A DNA stretch of 64,000 bases from Phytopseudomonas seleniipraecipitans (GTDB lineage Bacteria; Pseudomonadota; Gammaproteobacteria; Pseudomonadales; Pseudomonadaceae): contig NZ_FNBM01000003.1 in NCBI RefSeq assembly GCF_900102335.1, positions 62,001-126,000 of the forward strand, given 5' to 3'. Of the stretch, positions 43,284 to 50,376 are shown piece by piece; the stretch's first letter is position 1, and the number at the start of each line of letters is the position of its first letter. Position numbers and translations under genes: made by a program. Below the pieces are notes generated by a model. That model saw nothing but the letters and a program-made list of their open reading frames with translations. It made no database searches and had not been told where the DNA came from.

Positions 43284-43357
43284 GTAGGGTGGATGACGCT
43301 TTTTTCATCCACCATTACGATTGCAGCGGTGGACGGGTGAAGCGTCGTCCACCCTAC
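43284..43357. repeat. Paired intergenic repeat, family B (GTAGGGTGGAT type)
   Basis: Two head-to-head copies: GTAGGGTGGATGACGC... (43284-43313) and its reverse form ending GTCCACCCTAC (43328-43357). Together they can fold into a long hairpin. They lie between the convergent lysR and dctP-like genes. Other copies are at 49002-49031, 50093-50122 and 50136-50166. Confidence 0.8.
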
Positions 43358-43385
43358 GAACTGCGTGCCGAGCCGACAGAGGTGC

Positions 43386-44378
43386 TCAACGCCGATTGAC
43401 GGTCTGCGCCGCACGCAGCACATCAGCCCCGATCTCCGCCTCGAACCGCTGCCACACCGGGCGCATCGCTTCGCGCCAGGCGTCGCGCTGCTCCGGGGTC
43501 AACGACAAAATTTGCGCGCGACCGGCGGCAGCGATCTGCTCGCGACTCTTGCGGTTCAGCTCTTCGGCATCCTGGTTCACCTTGAAGCTGACTTCCTCGA
43601 TGATCGCTTCCAGTTGCGTACGCACCTGATACGGAATGCTGACCCAGAACTTGGAGTTGCTGATCAGCATGTAGTTGAGCGAGCCGTGATTGGTTTCGGT
43701 GATGAACGGCTGCACGCTGTCGAGCTTCTGGCTGGCCAGGTTCGACCAGGGGTTTTCCGCACCCTGCACGGTGCCCTTCTGCAGCGCCGCCAGGGTTTCA
43801 CTGAAAGCGATCTTGCTGGTAGTCGCACCAATCTGCGCGAACTGCGTCTCCAGCACTGGCGACGGCTGAATGCGGAACGCGAGGCCCTTGGCATCGGCAG
43901 GCAGCTTCAGCGCGCGATTGGCGGAGAGCTGCTTCATGCCGTTGTTCCAGTACGCCAGGCCATAGATGTCATAGGCGGCCATGGAGCGCAGCAGTTCGCG
44001 GCTCTTTTCGCGTTTCTGGAAGCGCTTCACGGCCTCCAGGTCATCGAACAGGAACGGCAGGTCGTACACCTGCAGTTGCTTGGTGTAAGCATCGAACTTG
44101 GAGAGCGACGGTGCCAGCAGCTGCACCTTGCCATCGCGCAGGGCCTGCAGCTCATCGTCGTCACCGAACAGCGTGGAGTTCGGGTACACCTCGACCTTCA
44201 CTTTGTCGCCCAGGCGCTCTTCCACCAATTGTTTGAACAGCAGGGCGCCGCGGCCCTTGGGCGTGTCGTCGGCGACCACATGGGAGAACTTGATGACGAT
44301 GGGTTCGGCGGCAACAGCCGAATTCGTGCAGACCAGCATCAACGCTGTCAGGGCAATGTAAATAACGGGCTTGAACAT
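43386..44378 (-). CDS. TRAP transporter solute-binding protein, DctP type (orphan)
   Basis: Periplasmic binding protein for a tripartite ATP-independent transporter, 330 residues from ATG 44378. The signal peptide (MFKPVIYIALTALMLVCTNSAVAA) is followed by the DctP-typical KFSHVVADDTPKG. The conserved solute-carboxylate-binding arginine is expected in GLAFRIQPSPV (about residue 165). It is close to C4-dicarboxylate binding proteins, but no permease genes are adjacent; the TRAP operon at 59.5-62.3 kb has its own binding protein. Confidence 0.85.
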   Translation of the reverse strand: MFKPVIYIALTALMLVCTNSAVAAEPIVIKFSHVVADDTPKGRGALLFKQLVEERLGDKVKVEVYPNSTLFGDDDELQALRDGKVQLLAPSLSKFDAYTKQLQVYDLPFLFDDLEAVKRFQKREKSRELLRSMAAYDIYGLAYWNNGMKQLSANRALKLPADAKGLAFRIQPSPVLETQFAQIGATTSKIAFSETLAALQKGTVQGAENPWSNLASQKLDSVQPFITETNHGSLNYMLISNSKFWVSIPYQVRTQLEAIIEEVSFKVNQDAEELNRKSREQIAAAGRAQILSLTPEQRDAWREAMRPVWQRFEAEIGADVLRAAQTVNRR

Positions 44379-44693
44379 GCAATACCTTGGCAATGGCAGA
44401 CACAGGCGCATGCGCGAGGCAGGCACCTGAAGGAAATGGGGTTATCGAGTGACCTCAAGCGAGGCATCGGTTAAGCGCTGTCGGCTGCGCCCAGCGCATG
44501 GCGCAGGGGTCCGACTATTATTGGAGGGGCTGCGGCAACGGCCCGGGCTAACGGGTGCGTTTTGGCAGGGGCGCGATTCTTGTCGATCCCCCGCCGCCGA
44601 ACAAGCTGCAATTACGCCAACTGCTGCACAGCTTGAAGATTCAATAGCCGTGCCGTGGCAGAATGCGCGCCGCCACACCATCACGAGATCAGC
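44379..44693. other. Divergent intergenic region dctP-like / rlmG, no gene seen
   Basis: These 315 bases lie between two divergent starts and should hold both promoters. I found no convincing coding sequence, repeat or paired -10/-35 hexamers. Confidence 0.5.
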
Positions 44694-45815
44694 ATGTCGT
44701 CGTCTTTCGTCACCCCGTTCGCCACCCTGGAACTGCAGCGTCAGCCCGAGCAGCCCGGCATGCCGCTGCAGGCCTTCGACGCCGCCGACGCCTACCTGCT
44801 CGAGCAGGCTCAGGCGCTGCCTGCCACCACCCGCGTGCTGGTGCTCAACGACAGCTTTGGCGCACTGGCCTGCGCCCTGGCTGGGCGCGCCCAAGTCACC
44901 AGCAGCGGTGACTCGCACCTCGGCCACCTGGCGCTGCGCCTGAACCTCGCGCGCAACGGCCTGGCCGATGATGCCGTGACCTTCGTGCCGGCCAGCGAGC
45001 CGATACGTGGGCCCTTCGATCTCGTACTGATCCGCGTGCCGAAAACCCTGGCACTGCTGGAAGAACAGCTGATCCGCCTGCACGGCCAACTGGCGCCGGA
45101 CGCCCAGGTGATTGCCGGCGGCATGATCAAGCACCTGCCGCGTACGGCGGGCGATCTGCTGGAAAAATACATCGGCCCGGTGCAGGCCTCGCTGGCGGTG
45201 AAAAAAGCCCGCCTGTTGCATGCCACGCCAGAAGCCAAAGCCGCGCCGACATCCCCCTACCCGACCCGCTACCGCCTCGACAAGCCGGCGCTGGAACTGA
45301 GCAACCACGCCAACCTGTTCTGCCGCGAAGGCCTGGATATCGGCACCCGTGCTTTTCTGCCTCACGTGCCAAAGCATCTGGACAACCGGCGAGTGGCCGA
45401 CCTGGGCTGCGGCAACGGTGTGTTGGGCATCGCCTACGCACTGAGCAGCCCTGGTGCCGAGCTGACTTTGGTGGACGAGTCCTACATGGCCGTGCAATCC
45501 GCCACTGAGAACTGGCGGGCCGCGCTGGGCGACCGCCCGGTAACCGTGCGCGCCGGTGACGGCCTGGCCGAACAGCCGGCCGACTCGCTCGACCTGGTGC
45601 TGTGCAACCCGCCGTTTCACCAGCAACAGGTAGTCGGCGACTTCCTCGCCTGGCGGATGTTCCAGCAGGCGCGTAACGCCCTGGTCACTGGCGGCGAGCT
45701 GTGGATCGTCGGCAACCGCCACCTGGGTTACCACGCCAAACTGGCGCGCCTGTTCCGCGGCGTCGACCAGGTAGCGGCCACGCCGAAGTTCGTGGTGCTG
45801 AGGGCGACCAAGTAA
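44694..45815 (+). CDS. rlmG: 23S rRNA (guanine1835-N2)-methyltransferase RlmG
   Basis: A two-domain methyltransferase of 373 residues that makes m2G1835 in 23S rRNA. The N-terminal domain is a degenerate methyltransferase fold. The C-terminal domain has the SAM-binding LGCGNGVLGIAY (about residues 238-249) and the catalytic NPPF tetrapeptide in VLCNPPFHQQQ. The NPPF motif with this length fits RlmG or RsmC; the N-terminal sequence (PFATLELQRQPEQPGMPLQAFDAADAYLL, visible in parts) favours RlmG. ATG 44694 is the only start that fits. Confidence 0.88.
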   Translation: MSSSFVTPFATLELQRQPEQPGMPLQAFDAADAYLLEQAQALPATTRVLVLNDSFGALACALAGRAQVTSSGDSHLGHLALRLNLARNGLADDAVTFVPASEPIRGPFDLVLIRVPKTLALLEEQLIRLHGQLAPDAQVIAGGMIKHLPRTAGDLLEKYIGPVQASLAVKKARLLHATPEAKAAPTSPYPTRYRLDKPALELSNHANLFCREGLDIGTRAFLPHVPKHLDNRRVADLGCGNGVLGIAYALSSPGAELTLVDESYMAVQSATENWRAALGDRPVTVRAGDGLAEQPADSLDLVLCNPPFHQQQVVGDFLAWRMFQQARNALVTGGELWIVGNRHLGYHAKLARLFRGVDQVAATPKFVVLRATK

Positions 45816-45836
45816 GCGCGTCGGGTCAGCTTGCCG

Positions 45837-45865
45837 ACTGGGTTTCACTGCGCTCGATCCAGGCT
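45837..45865 (-). repeat. Intergenic repeat, family A, reverse copy
   Basis: Read on the minus strand as AGCCTGGATCGAGCGCAGTG followed by AAACC. It faces the plus-strand copy at 46005-46040 and brackets the duplicated gene tail at 45915-45975. Confidence 0.65.
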
Positions 45866-45914
45866 GCAGTTCGAGCTCGAATGTTTGGCGGACTCACTAC
45901 CGCTCCCCGGGTAT

Positions 45915-45975
45915 CGCCGACCTACAGCGTCAAGGTAAAGCGCGACAGCAACGCCCCCGGCAACGCCATCGAGCC
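45915..45975 (-). repeat. Duplicated 3' tail of the pmbA-like gene (extra copy)
   Basis: This 61-base stretch is identical to 46046-46106, which contains the last codons and stop of the pmbA-like gene. The extra copy lies 131 bases beyond the true end and is bracketed by family A repeats. Confidence 0.9.
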
Positions 45976-46004
45976 GGCCGGGCTACCAGAGTCATCGCGC
46001 AGTC

Positions 46005-46040
46005 GTAGCCTGCGGTTGAGCGCAGCGATACCCAGGAGCG
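46005..46040 (+). repeat. Intergenic repeat, family A
   Basis: GTAGCCTGCGGTTGAGCGCA followed by GCGATACCCAGGAGCG. It abuts the 61-base repeated gene tail directly. Confidence 0.75.
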
Positions 46041-46052
46041 TGCACCGCCGAC

Positions 46053-47372
46053 CTACAGCGTCAAGGTAAAGCGCGACAGCAACGCCCCCGGCAACGCCAT
46101 CGAGCCAGTCTGCCGGGCGCCATAGGTGCCGTTCGGCAACAGAAGCTCCGGCTCACGGGTCAACGCTTCCAGATTCGGTCCGAGGAAATCGAACAGCGAA
46201 TCGTCGAAACGCATGGTGCCTACCGGCGCCTGGATACGGCCGTTTTCGACCCAGAAAGTGGCGAAGCGGGTCATCCCGGTCAGGCGCCCGGCCGGCAGGT
46301 CGGAGAAGTTGCTGTACCAGAGGTTGCCGATATACAGCCCGGTGCCGAGGCGTTGCAGGATCTCGCCCTCCTCCAGCTCGCCGCCGTGCAGGTGTAGCGC
46401 GAACGGGTACTCGCCGCTGCCCGCGCCGTTGGCGATCAGCCCGTGTTCGGCGGCGCTGCGTGAGCTGACCAGGCGCTCGCCCGGCTGCCCCTGGCTAAGC
46501 AACCGCAACCGCTGGCGCGGCCCTTCGCGGGTAAAGGCCGGCGCCAGGCCGCCTTCGATGCGTTCATCCAGCGTCACCTTGTCGCTCAGGCTTGCGCTGC
46601 CGGCGAACAGCCGCTGCAGCGGGCTGCCACCGGTGGCCAGCGCTTCGGCGGAAAAGCCCCAGGCGAACAGCCCGAACAGTTCCTCCAACGCCGCTGGCGT
46701 CAGGTAGGCCCGGTAAGCGCCGGGCTTCAGCTCATGGGCAGGCTTGCCCAAGTGTTCGAGCTGCTCGCGGGCGAACGACAGTTTGCGGGCAAAAGCCTGA
46801 GCATCCCACTGCTCGCCGGCGTAGATACTTTTCACTGCCTGGCCGTTCTGGTGGAACAGGCTAAATTCGAAGTTGAAGCTGCTCGCCGCGTGCCAGCCAA
46901 AGGCGCCCCAGGAACTGGCGAAACCCTGGTACTGCGGCCCGGCGGCGTAGAAGCCGACCAGATCCAGCCCGGCCGAGGCCTCGACGATTTGCGCGATGGC
47001 CGCCTCGCTGTGCTGAACAGCCTCGCCCGCCGCCGTCTCGCTGCGCCAGGCCTCGCGGTTCAGGCGCAGGTAAGGGTCGTCAGCTAGCGTCGGCAATACC
47101 GCGCGCAGCCGCTGCAGCGCCAGGTCGAGGTGCGGGCGGTCATCGTCGATAGCCCCGCTCAGGGCCAGTTCGAAGTCGCCATGCCGTTCGCCCTGATACA
47201 GCGCCAGCGTGGCGTACACCTGCTGCACCTGGCCGGCCTGGCGCACGCGGGCGTGGTTGAAGCGGATAAAGTCCGACGCCTCGGCCTGGTACTCCAGGGT
47301 GAACCCTTCGCCGGCCTGCAACTGGGTTTTGATGTAAGTGAGCAAATCCTCGAAATGCTGACGTGCGTTCAT
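46053..47372 (-). CDS. PmbA/TldE-like protein of a TldD pair
   Basis: A 439-residue TldD/PmbA superfamily protein without the zinc-binding HExxxH of TldD. It is therefore the structural (PmbA/TldE-like) half of a heterodimeric peptidase. The C-terminal domain with NLWYSNFSDLPAGRLTGMTRFATFW is typical. It begins in the stop codon of the TldD-like gene (TGATG) and is surely coexpressed. It appears distinct from canonical PmbA. Its last codons are duplicated downstream. Confidence 0.8.
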   Translation of the reverse strand: MNARQHFEDLLTYIKTQLQAGEGFTLEYQAEASDFIRFNHARVRQAGQVQQVYATLALYQGERHGDFELALSGAIDDDRPHLDLALQRLRAVLPTLADDPYLRLNREAWRSETAAGEAVQHSEAAIAQIVEASAGLDLVGFYAAGPQYQGFASSWGAFGWHAASSFNFEFSLFHQNGQAVKSIYAGEQWDAQAFARKLSFAREQLEHLGKPAHELKPGAYRAYLTPAALEELFGLFAWGFSAEALATGGSPLQRLFAGSASLSDKVTLDERIEGGLAPAFTREGPRQRLRLLSQGQPGERLVSSRSAAEHGLIANGAGSGEYPFALHLHGGELEEGEILQRLGTGLYIGNLWYSNFSDLPAGRLTGMTRFATFWVENGRIQAPVGTMRFDDSLFDFLGPNLEALTREPELLLPNGTYGARQTGSMALPGALLSRFTLTL

Positions 47373-48814
47373 CAGGCGGCCCCTCCAAATACATCGATAT
47401 CGGCGAACACGCATGCTGGCGTGGCGTGCCCGACGCGGATCACCTGATTCGGTTCGCCCTTGCCGCAATACGGCGTGCCCAGCACCTCGAAGGTACTGGC
47501 GTCGCCGACCGCCTTGAGGTTGCACCAGAAGCGCGCGGAGATGCCGCGATAATTGGGGTTCTTCACCACGCCCTTGAGTTCGCCGTTCTCGATCAGCTGG
47601 CCCCACTCGCAGCCGAACTGGAATTTGTTGCGCGCATCGTCGATCGACCAGGAGCGGTTATTGCTCATCAGAATGCCGCGCTCGATGCCGCCGATCAGCT
47701 GCTCCAGGCGCTGCGTGCCGGGCTCGACATTGAGGTTGGCCATACGATCCAGGGTCGGCCGGTTCCAGCTGCAGGCACGGCTGTTGGCCACGCCCTCAAG
47801 CCCGCTGCGCCACTGCGACAGCGCGCCACCGAGCGGTCGCTGCAGGATGCCCTCGCGAATCAGGTAGTCGCGCTGCGCCGCCGTGCCGTCGTCGTCATGC
47901 CGGTAGCTGGCCAGCTCGCCCGCCACCGTCGGGTCGAAGGTCACGTTGAGCAGCGGCGAGCCGTACTGGTAGCTGCCGAAATCTTCCTGGCGGATAAAAC
48001 TGGTACCGGCAAAATTGCGCTCGTCACCGAGGATGCGATCCAGCTCCAGCGGATGGCCGATGGACTCGTGGATCTGCAGGATCATCTGGTCCGGCATCAG
48101 CAGCAGGTCGCGATGGCCACTCGGCGTATTCGGCGCCAGCAACAGCTGCAGCGCCTCGTCGGCGATACGACCGGCAGTGCCGACTACGCCCAGCTCATCG
48201 ATCACCTCGGCACCGCCCTGGCGCGCCAGGTGAGTGCCGCCGAAGCTGCGGCTCTGGCTGTCAGCGCCATCGCTGGCGGTGACGCCTAGCTGCGGGAATA
48301 CATAGTGCTGAGCGCGGCGCAGACGGGCGCCGACGCTGTTCAGGTAGATTTGCTCGGTGGCGGTAAAGCTCAGGCCGGCGTACCAGTCCACCAGCCGTTC
48401 GTCCCGCGGCACCCGCGCCGACTCGGCCGCCAGCAACTCGTACCAGTGCGCCGGGCTGGCCAGGCTGCGTTGGTAGCCGGGCATCACGTCATCGGCCTGC
48501 TCATGGGGCACCGGCAGCTCGTGCAGATCGAGCAGATTGCGCCCCGCCAACTGCCGCGCCAGCCGCTCGGCCTTGTCGAGCGCCGCCTGCAAGCCGGCCT
48601 GACTGAGATCGCTGGTCGCCGCATACGCCTCCACCCCGGCCACCCGCACACTGAGCATGGCGCCAGCATCGTCACCGAACGACGGCGCCCGCGCCACATT
48701 GCGGCGCACCCAATAGCGCTCGGTGGTTTCCCGCACATGGCGCAACGACCAGAAATCGGCGGTGGAATGCAGGGCGGCGAAGCGGCGTTCTAGGGTCTCG
48801 CTGAAGGCGAACAT
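47372..48814 (-). CDS. TldD-like zinc metallopeptidase
   Basis: A 480-residue TldD superfamily protein. The zinc-binding HExxxH is at residues 249-254 (IHESIGH), and a downstream conserved cysteine segment (GTPYCGKGEPNQVI) lies near the C-terminus. With the adjoining PmbA-like protein it should form a cytoplasmic heterodimer that cleaves unfolded peptides, as E. coli TldD/TldE does for microcin B17 and CcdA. This pair looks like the second, divergent TldD/PmbA type found in many bacteria, whose peptide substrate is unknown. The preferred start is ATG 48814. Confidence 0.82.
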   Translation of the reverse strand: MFAFSETLERRFAALHSTADFWSLRHVRETTERYWVRRNVARAPSFGDDAGAMLSVRVAGVEAYAATSDLSQAGLQAALDKAERLARQLAGRNLLDLHELPVPHEQADDVMPGYQRSLASPAHWYELLAAESARVPRDERLVDWYAGLSFTATEQIYLNSVGARLRRAQHYVFPQLGVTASDGADSQSRSFGGTHLARQGGAEVIDELGVVGTAGRIADEALQLLLAPNTPSGHRDLLLMPDQMILQIHESIGHPLELDRILGDERNFAGTSFIRQEDFGSYQYGSPLLNVTFDPTVAGELASYRHDDDGTAAQRDYLIREGILQRPLGGALSQWRSGLEGVANSRACSWNRPTLDRMANLNVEPGTQRLEQLIGGIERGILMSNNRSWSIDDARNKFQFGCEWGQLIENGELKGVVKNPNYRGISARFWCNLKAVGDASTFEVLGTPYCGKGEPNQVIRVGHATPACVFADIDVFGGAA

Positions 48815-49161
48815 GGGGGCTCCCTTGGTAGGCGGCATTAAAGAGGCAGTATGGGAAGGATTGGCGGGATGGGGCAACCAGAGCGGCGGGCATGGTATCG
48901 ACAGACGGCTATTTGAGGGCGCACTGTCGGAGCCGATTTTGTATTCAGCTCGATTAACAACAGGTCGCGCCTTGTAGCGAAGGTCTATCTGTTATCGCTA
49001 TGGTGGATGAGAAAAGCGTCATCCACCCTACTTGCTCAAAGTACCTACGTCAGAATAACAACTAAAAATTCCCCGCCTTCCTCTAGGTCTTGCCCCACCA
49101 AGCCCCAGTCCTTACCTTGTCCCCTCGCTACCCCCGCCTTCAATCGCGAGTTCGACCCACC
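48815..49161. other. Divergent intergenic region tldD-like / pheC-like
   Basis: These 347 bases contain one family B repeat (49002-49031) and no credible gene. I looked for a short precursor-peptide gene that might serve the TldD pair and did not find one. Confidence 0.5.
49002..49031 (-). repeat. Intergenic repeat, family B
   Basis: GGTGGATGAGAAAAGCGTCA followed by TCCACCCTAC. This is the only family B copy here that is not between convergent genes. Confidence 0.7.
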
Positions 49162-49950
49162 ATGAAAAATCTAAAAATCAGCGCTATCACCACCTTGCTT
49201 ATCGGGCTATCGGGTTTTGCCCAAGCTCAGGAAACGCCTTCACACCTAGACAAGGTGCTGGAGAAGGGACAGCTGGCGGTGTGCACCACCGGCGATTACA
49301 AGCCCTACACCTTCCTGCGCCAGGACGGCGGGTACGAGGGTATCGATATCGAGATGGCCCAGTCGCTCGCACAGAGCCTTGGGGTGAAGGTGCAGTGGGT
49401 GCCGACCACTTGGAAAACCCTGATGCCGGATATGGTGGCGGGCAAATGCGATATCGGCATGGGCGGTATTTCGGTGACGCTGGAGCGCCAGAAGAAGGCC
49501 TTTTTCAGCAGCATGCTGGATGTCGACGGCAAGATTCCGCTGGTGCGCTGTGAAGACGTTTCGCGCTACCAGACCATCGAGCAGATCAACCAGCCTTCGG
49601 TGCGTTTGATCGAACCGGCCGGCGGCACCAACGAGGCCTTTGCGCGGGCCTACCTGCCAAAGGCTCAGCTGAATTTCCACGATAACAAGACCATTTTCCA
49701 GGAACTGCTGGATAAGCGTGCCGATGTGATGATCACCGACTCGTCCGAGGCCCTGTATCAGCAGAAACGCATGCCCGGCCTGTGCGCCGTCAACCCGACG
49801 GACTACATGCAATACGGCGAGAAGGCCTACCTGTTGCCCCGCGACGATATGGCCTGGAAGAGCTATGTGGATCAGTGGCTGCACTTGAGCAAGGCCACCG
49901 GCGCCTATCAGAAAACCCTGGGGCACTGGCTGGCGGTGCCGGGGCAGTAA
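49162..49950 (+). CDS. PheC-like periplasmic cyclohexadienyl dehydratase / binding-protein fold
   Basis: A 262-residue protein with a signal peptide (MKNLKISAITTLLIGLSGFAQA) and the family 3 solute-binding fold. Its sequence follows P. aeruginosa PheC closely in motifs: TTGDYKPYTF, DIGMGGISVTLERQ, EPAGGTNEAFAR, and an ending in DQWLHL...LGHWL. PheC converts arogenate or prephenate to phenylalanine or phenylpyruvate in the periplasm. It stands alone, without ABC transporter genes, which favours the enzyme over an uptake protein. Start ATG 49162. Confidence 0.75.
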   Translation: MKNLKISAITTLLIGLSGFAQAQETPSHLDKVLEKGQLAVCTTGDYKPYTFLRQDGGYEGIDIEMAQSLAQSLGVKVQWVPTTWKTLMPDMVAGKCDIGMGGISVTLERQKKAFFSSMLDVDGKIPLVRCEDVSRYQTIEQINQPSVRLIEPAGGTNEAFARAYLPKAQLNFHDNKTIFQELLDKRADVMITDSSEALYQQKRMPGLCAVNPTDYMQYGEKAYLLPRDDMAWKSYVDQWLHLSKATGAYQKTLGHWLAVPGQ

Positions 49951-49963
49951 CGGGACACCGGAT

Positions 49964-50087
49964 CGTTCCCACGCTCTGCGTGGGAATGCATCAGCAGGAC
50001 GCTCCGCGCCTGACTCCTCGGTAGCCAAGCCTGCATATGCGGCGCGGAGCGCCACGGGAGGCGTTCCCACACGGAGCGTGGGAACGA
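49964..50087. repeat. Paired intergenic repeat, family C (CGTTCCCACGC type)
   Basis: CGTTCCCACGCTCTGCGTGG (from 49964) and CGTTCCCACACGGAGCGTGG (from 50062) are each self-complementary and lie about 100 bases apart with further GC-rich symmetry between. They are located between the convergent pheC-like and DUF2474 genes, together with two family B copies downstream. Confidence 0.75.
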
Positions 50088-50092
50088 TCAAT

Positions 50093-50166
50093 GGTGGATG
50101 GATAAAGCGTCATCCACCCTACGCCCTACCGACAAGTAGGGTGGACAACGCGAAGCTTGTCCACCA
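50093..50166. repeat. Paired intergenic repeat, family B
   Basis: A reverse copy (50093-50122, ending CATCCACCCTAC) and a forward copy (50136-50166, beginning GTAGGGTGGACAACGC) face each other and can pair, as at 43284-43357. Confidence 0.75.
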
Positions 50167-50204
50167 TTCGTAACCCGAACAGCCCCACTGAGACCGCTCC
50201 TAAG

Positions 50205-50221
50205 CGGAGCGTGGGAACGAT
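50205..50221 (-). repeat. Half copy of intergenic repeat, family C
   Basis: AGCGGAGCGTGGGAACGAT is the right arm of a family C element, ending just before the stop of the DUF2474 gene. Confidence 0.5.
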
Positions 50222-50229
50222 CAGCCCTC

Positions 50230-50376
50230 CTACGGGGTACTCAACCCCGCCGCATTCATAAATAGCCGCAGCAGATACGACACCAGCCCCAGGCTCAGCA
50301 CGCTGACCGTCCAGATGCCGGCCAGCCAGGCGATGCGTTGCCAGAGGGGTTTCTTTTCGGTGGGTTTGCCTAGCAT
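50230..50376 (-). CDS. DUF2474 small membrane subunit of cytochrome bd (CIO)
   Basis: A 48-residue protein, MLGKPTEKKPLWQRIAWLAG then one membrane helix (IWTVSVLSLGLVSYLLRLFM). It belongs to the DUF2474 type often encoded after cioB. By analogy with CydX it probably stabilises the oxidase, but this family is not homologous in an obvious way. The ATG overlaps the cioB stop by one base (TGATG), so translation is coupled. Confidence 0.8.
   Translation of the reverse strand: MLGKPTEKKPLWQRIAWLAGIWTVSVLSLGLVSYLLRLFMNAAGLSTP

Noticed and set aside
32160..44378. Accessory catabolic region as a recent genomic island
   Set aside because: No tRNA, integrase or transposase, and base and codon composition look like the neighbours; the region is accessory but not visibly recently acquired.
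44442..45848. 468-codon minus-strand frame opposite rlmG
   Set aside because: Antisense shadow of rlmG, which has complete methyltransferase motifs.
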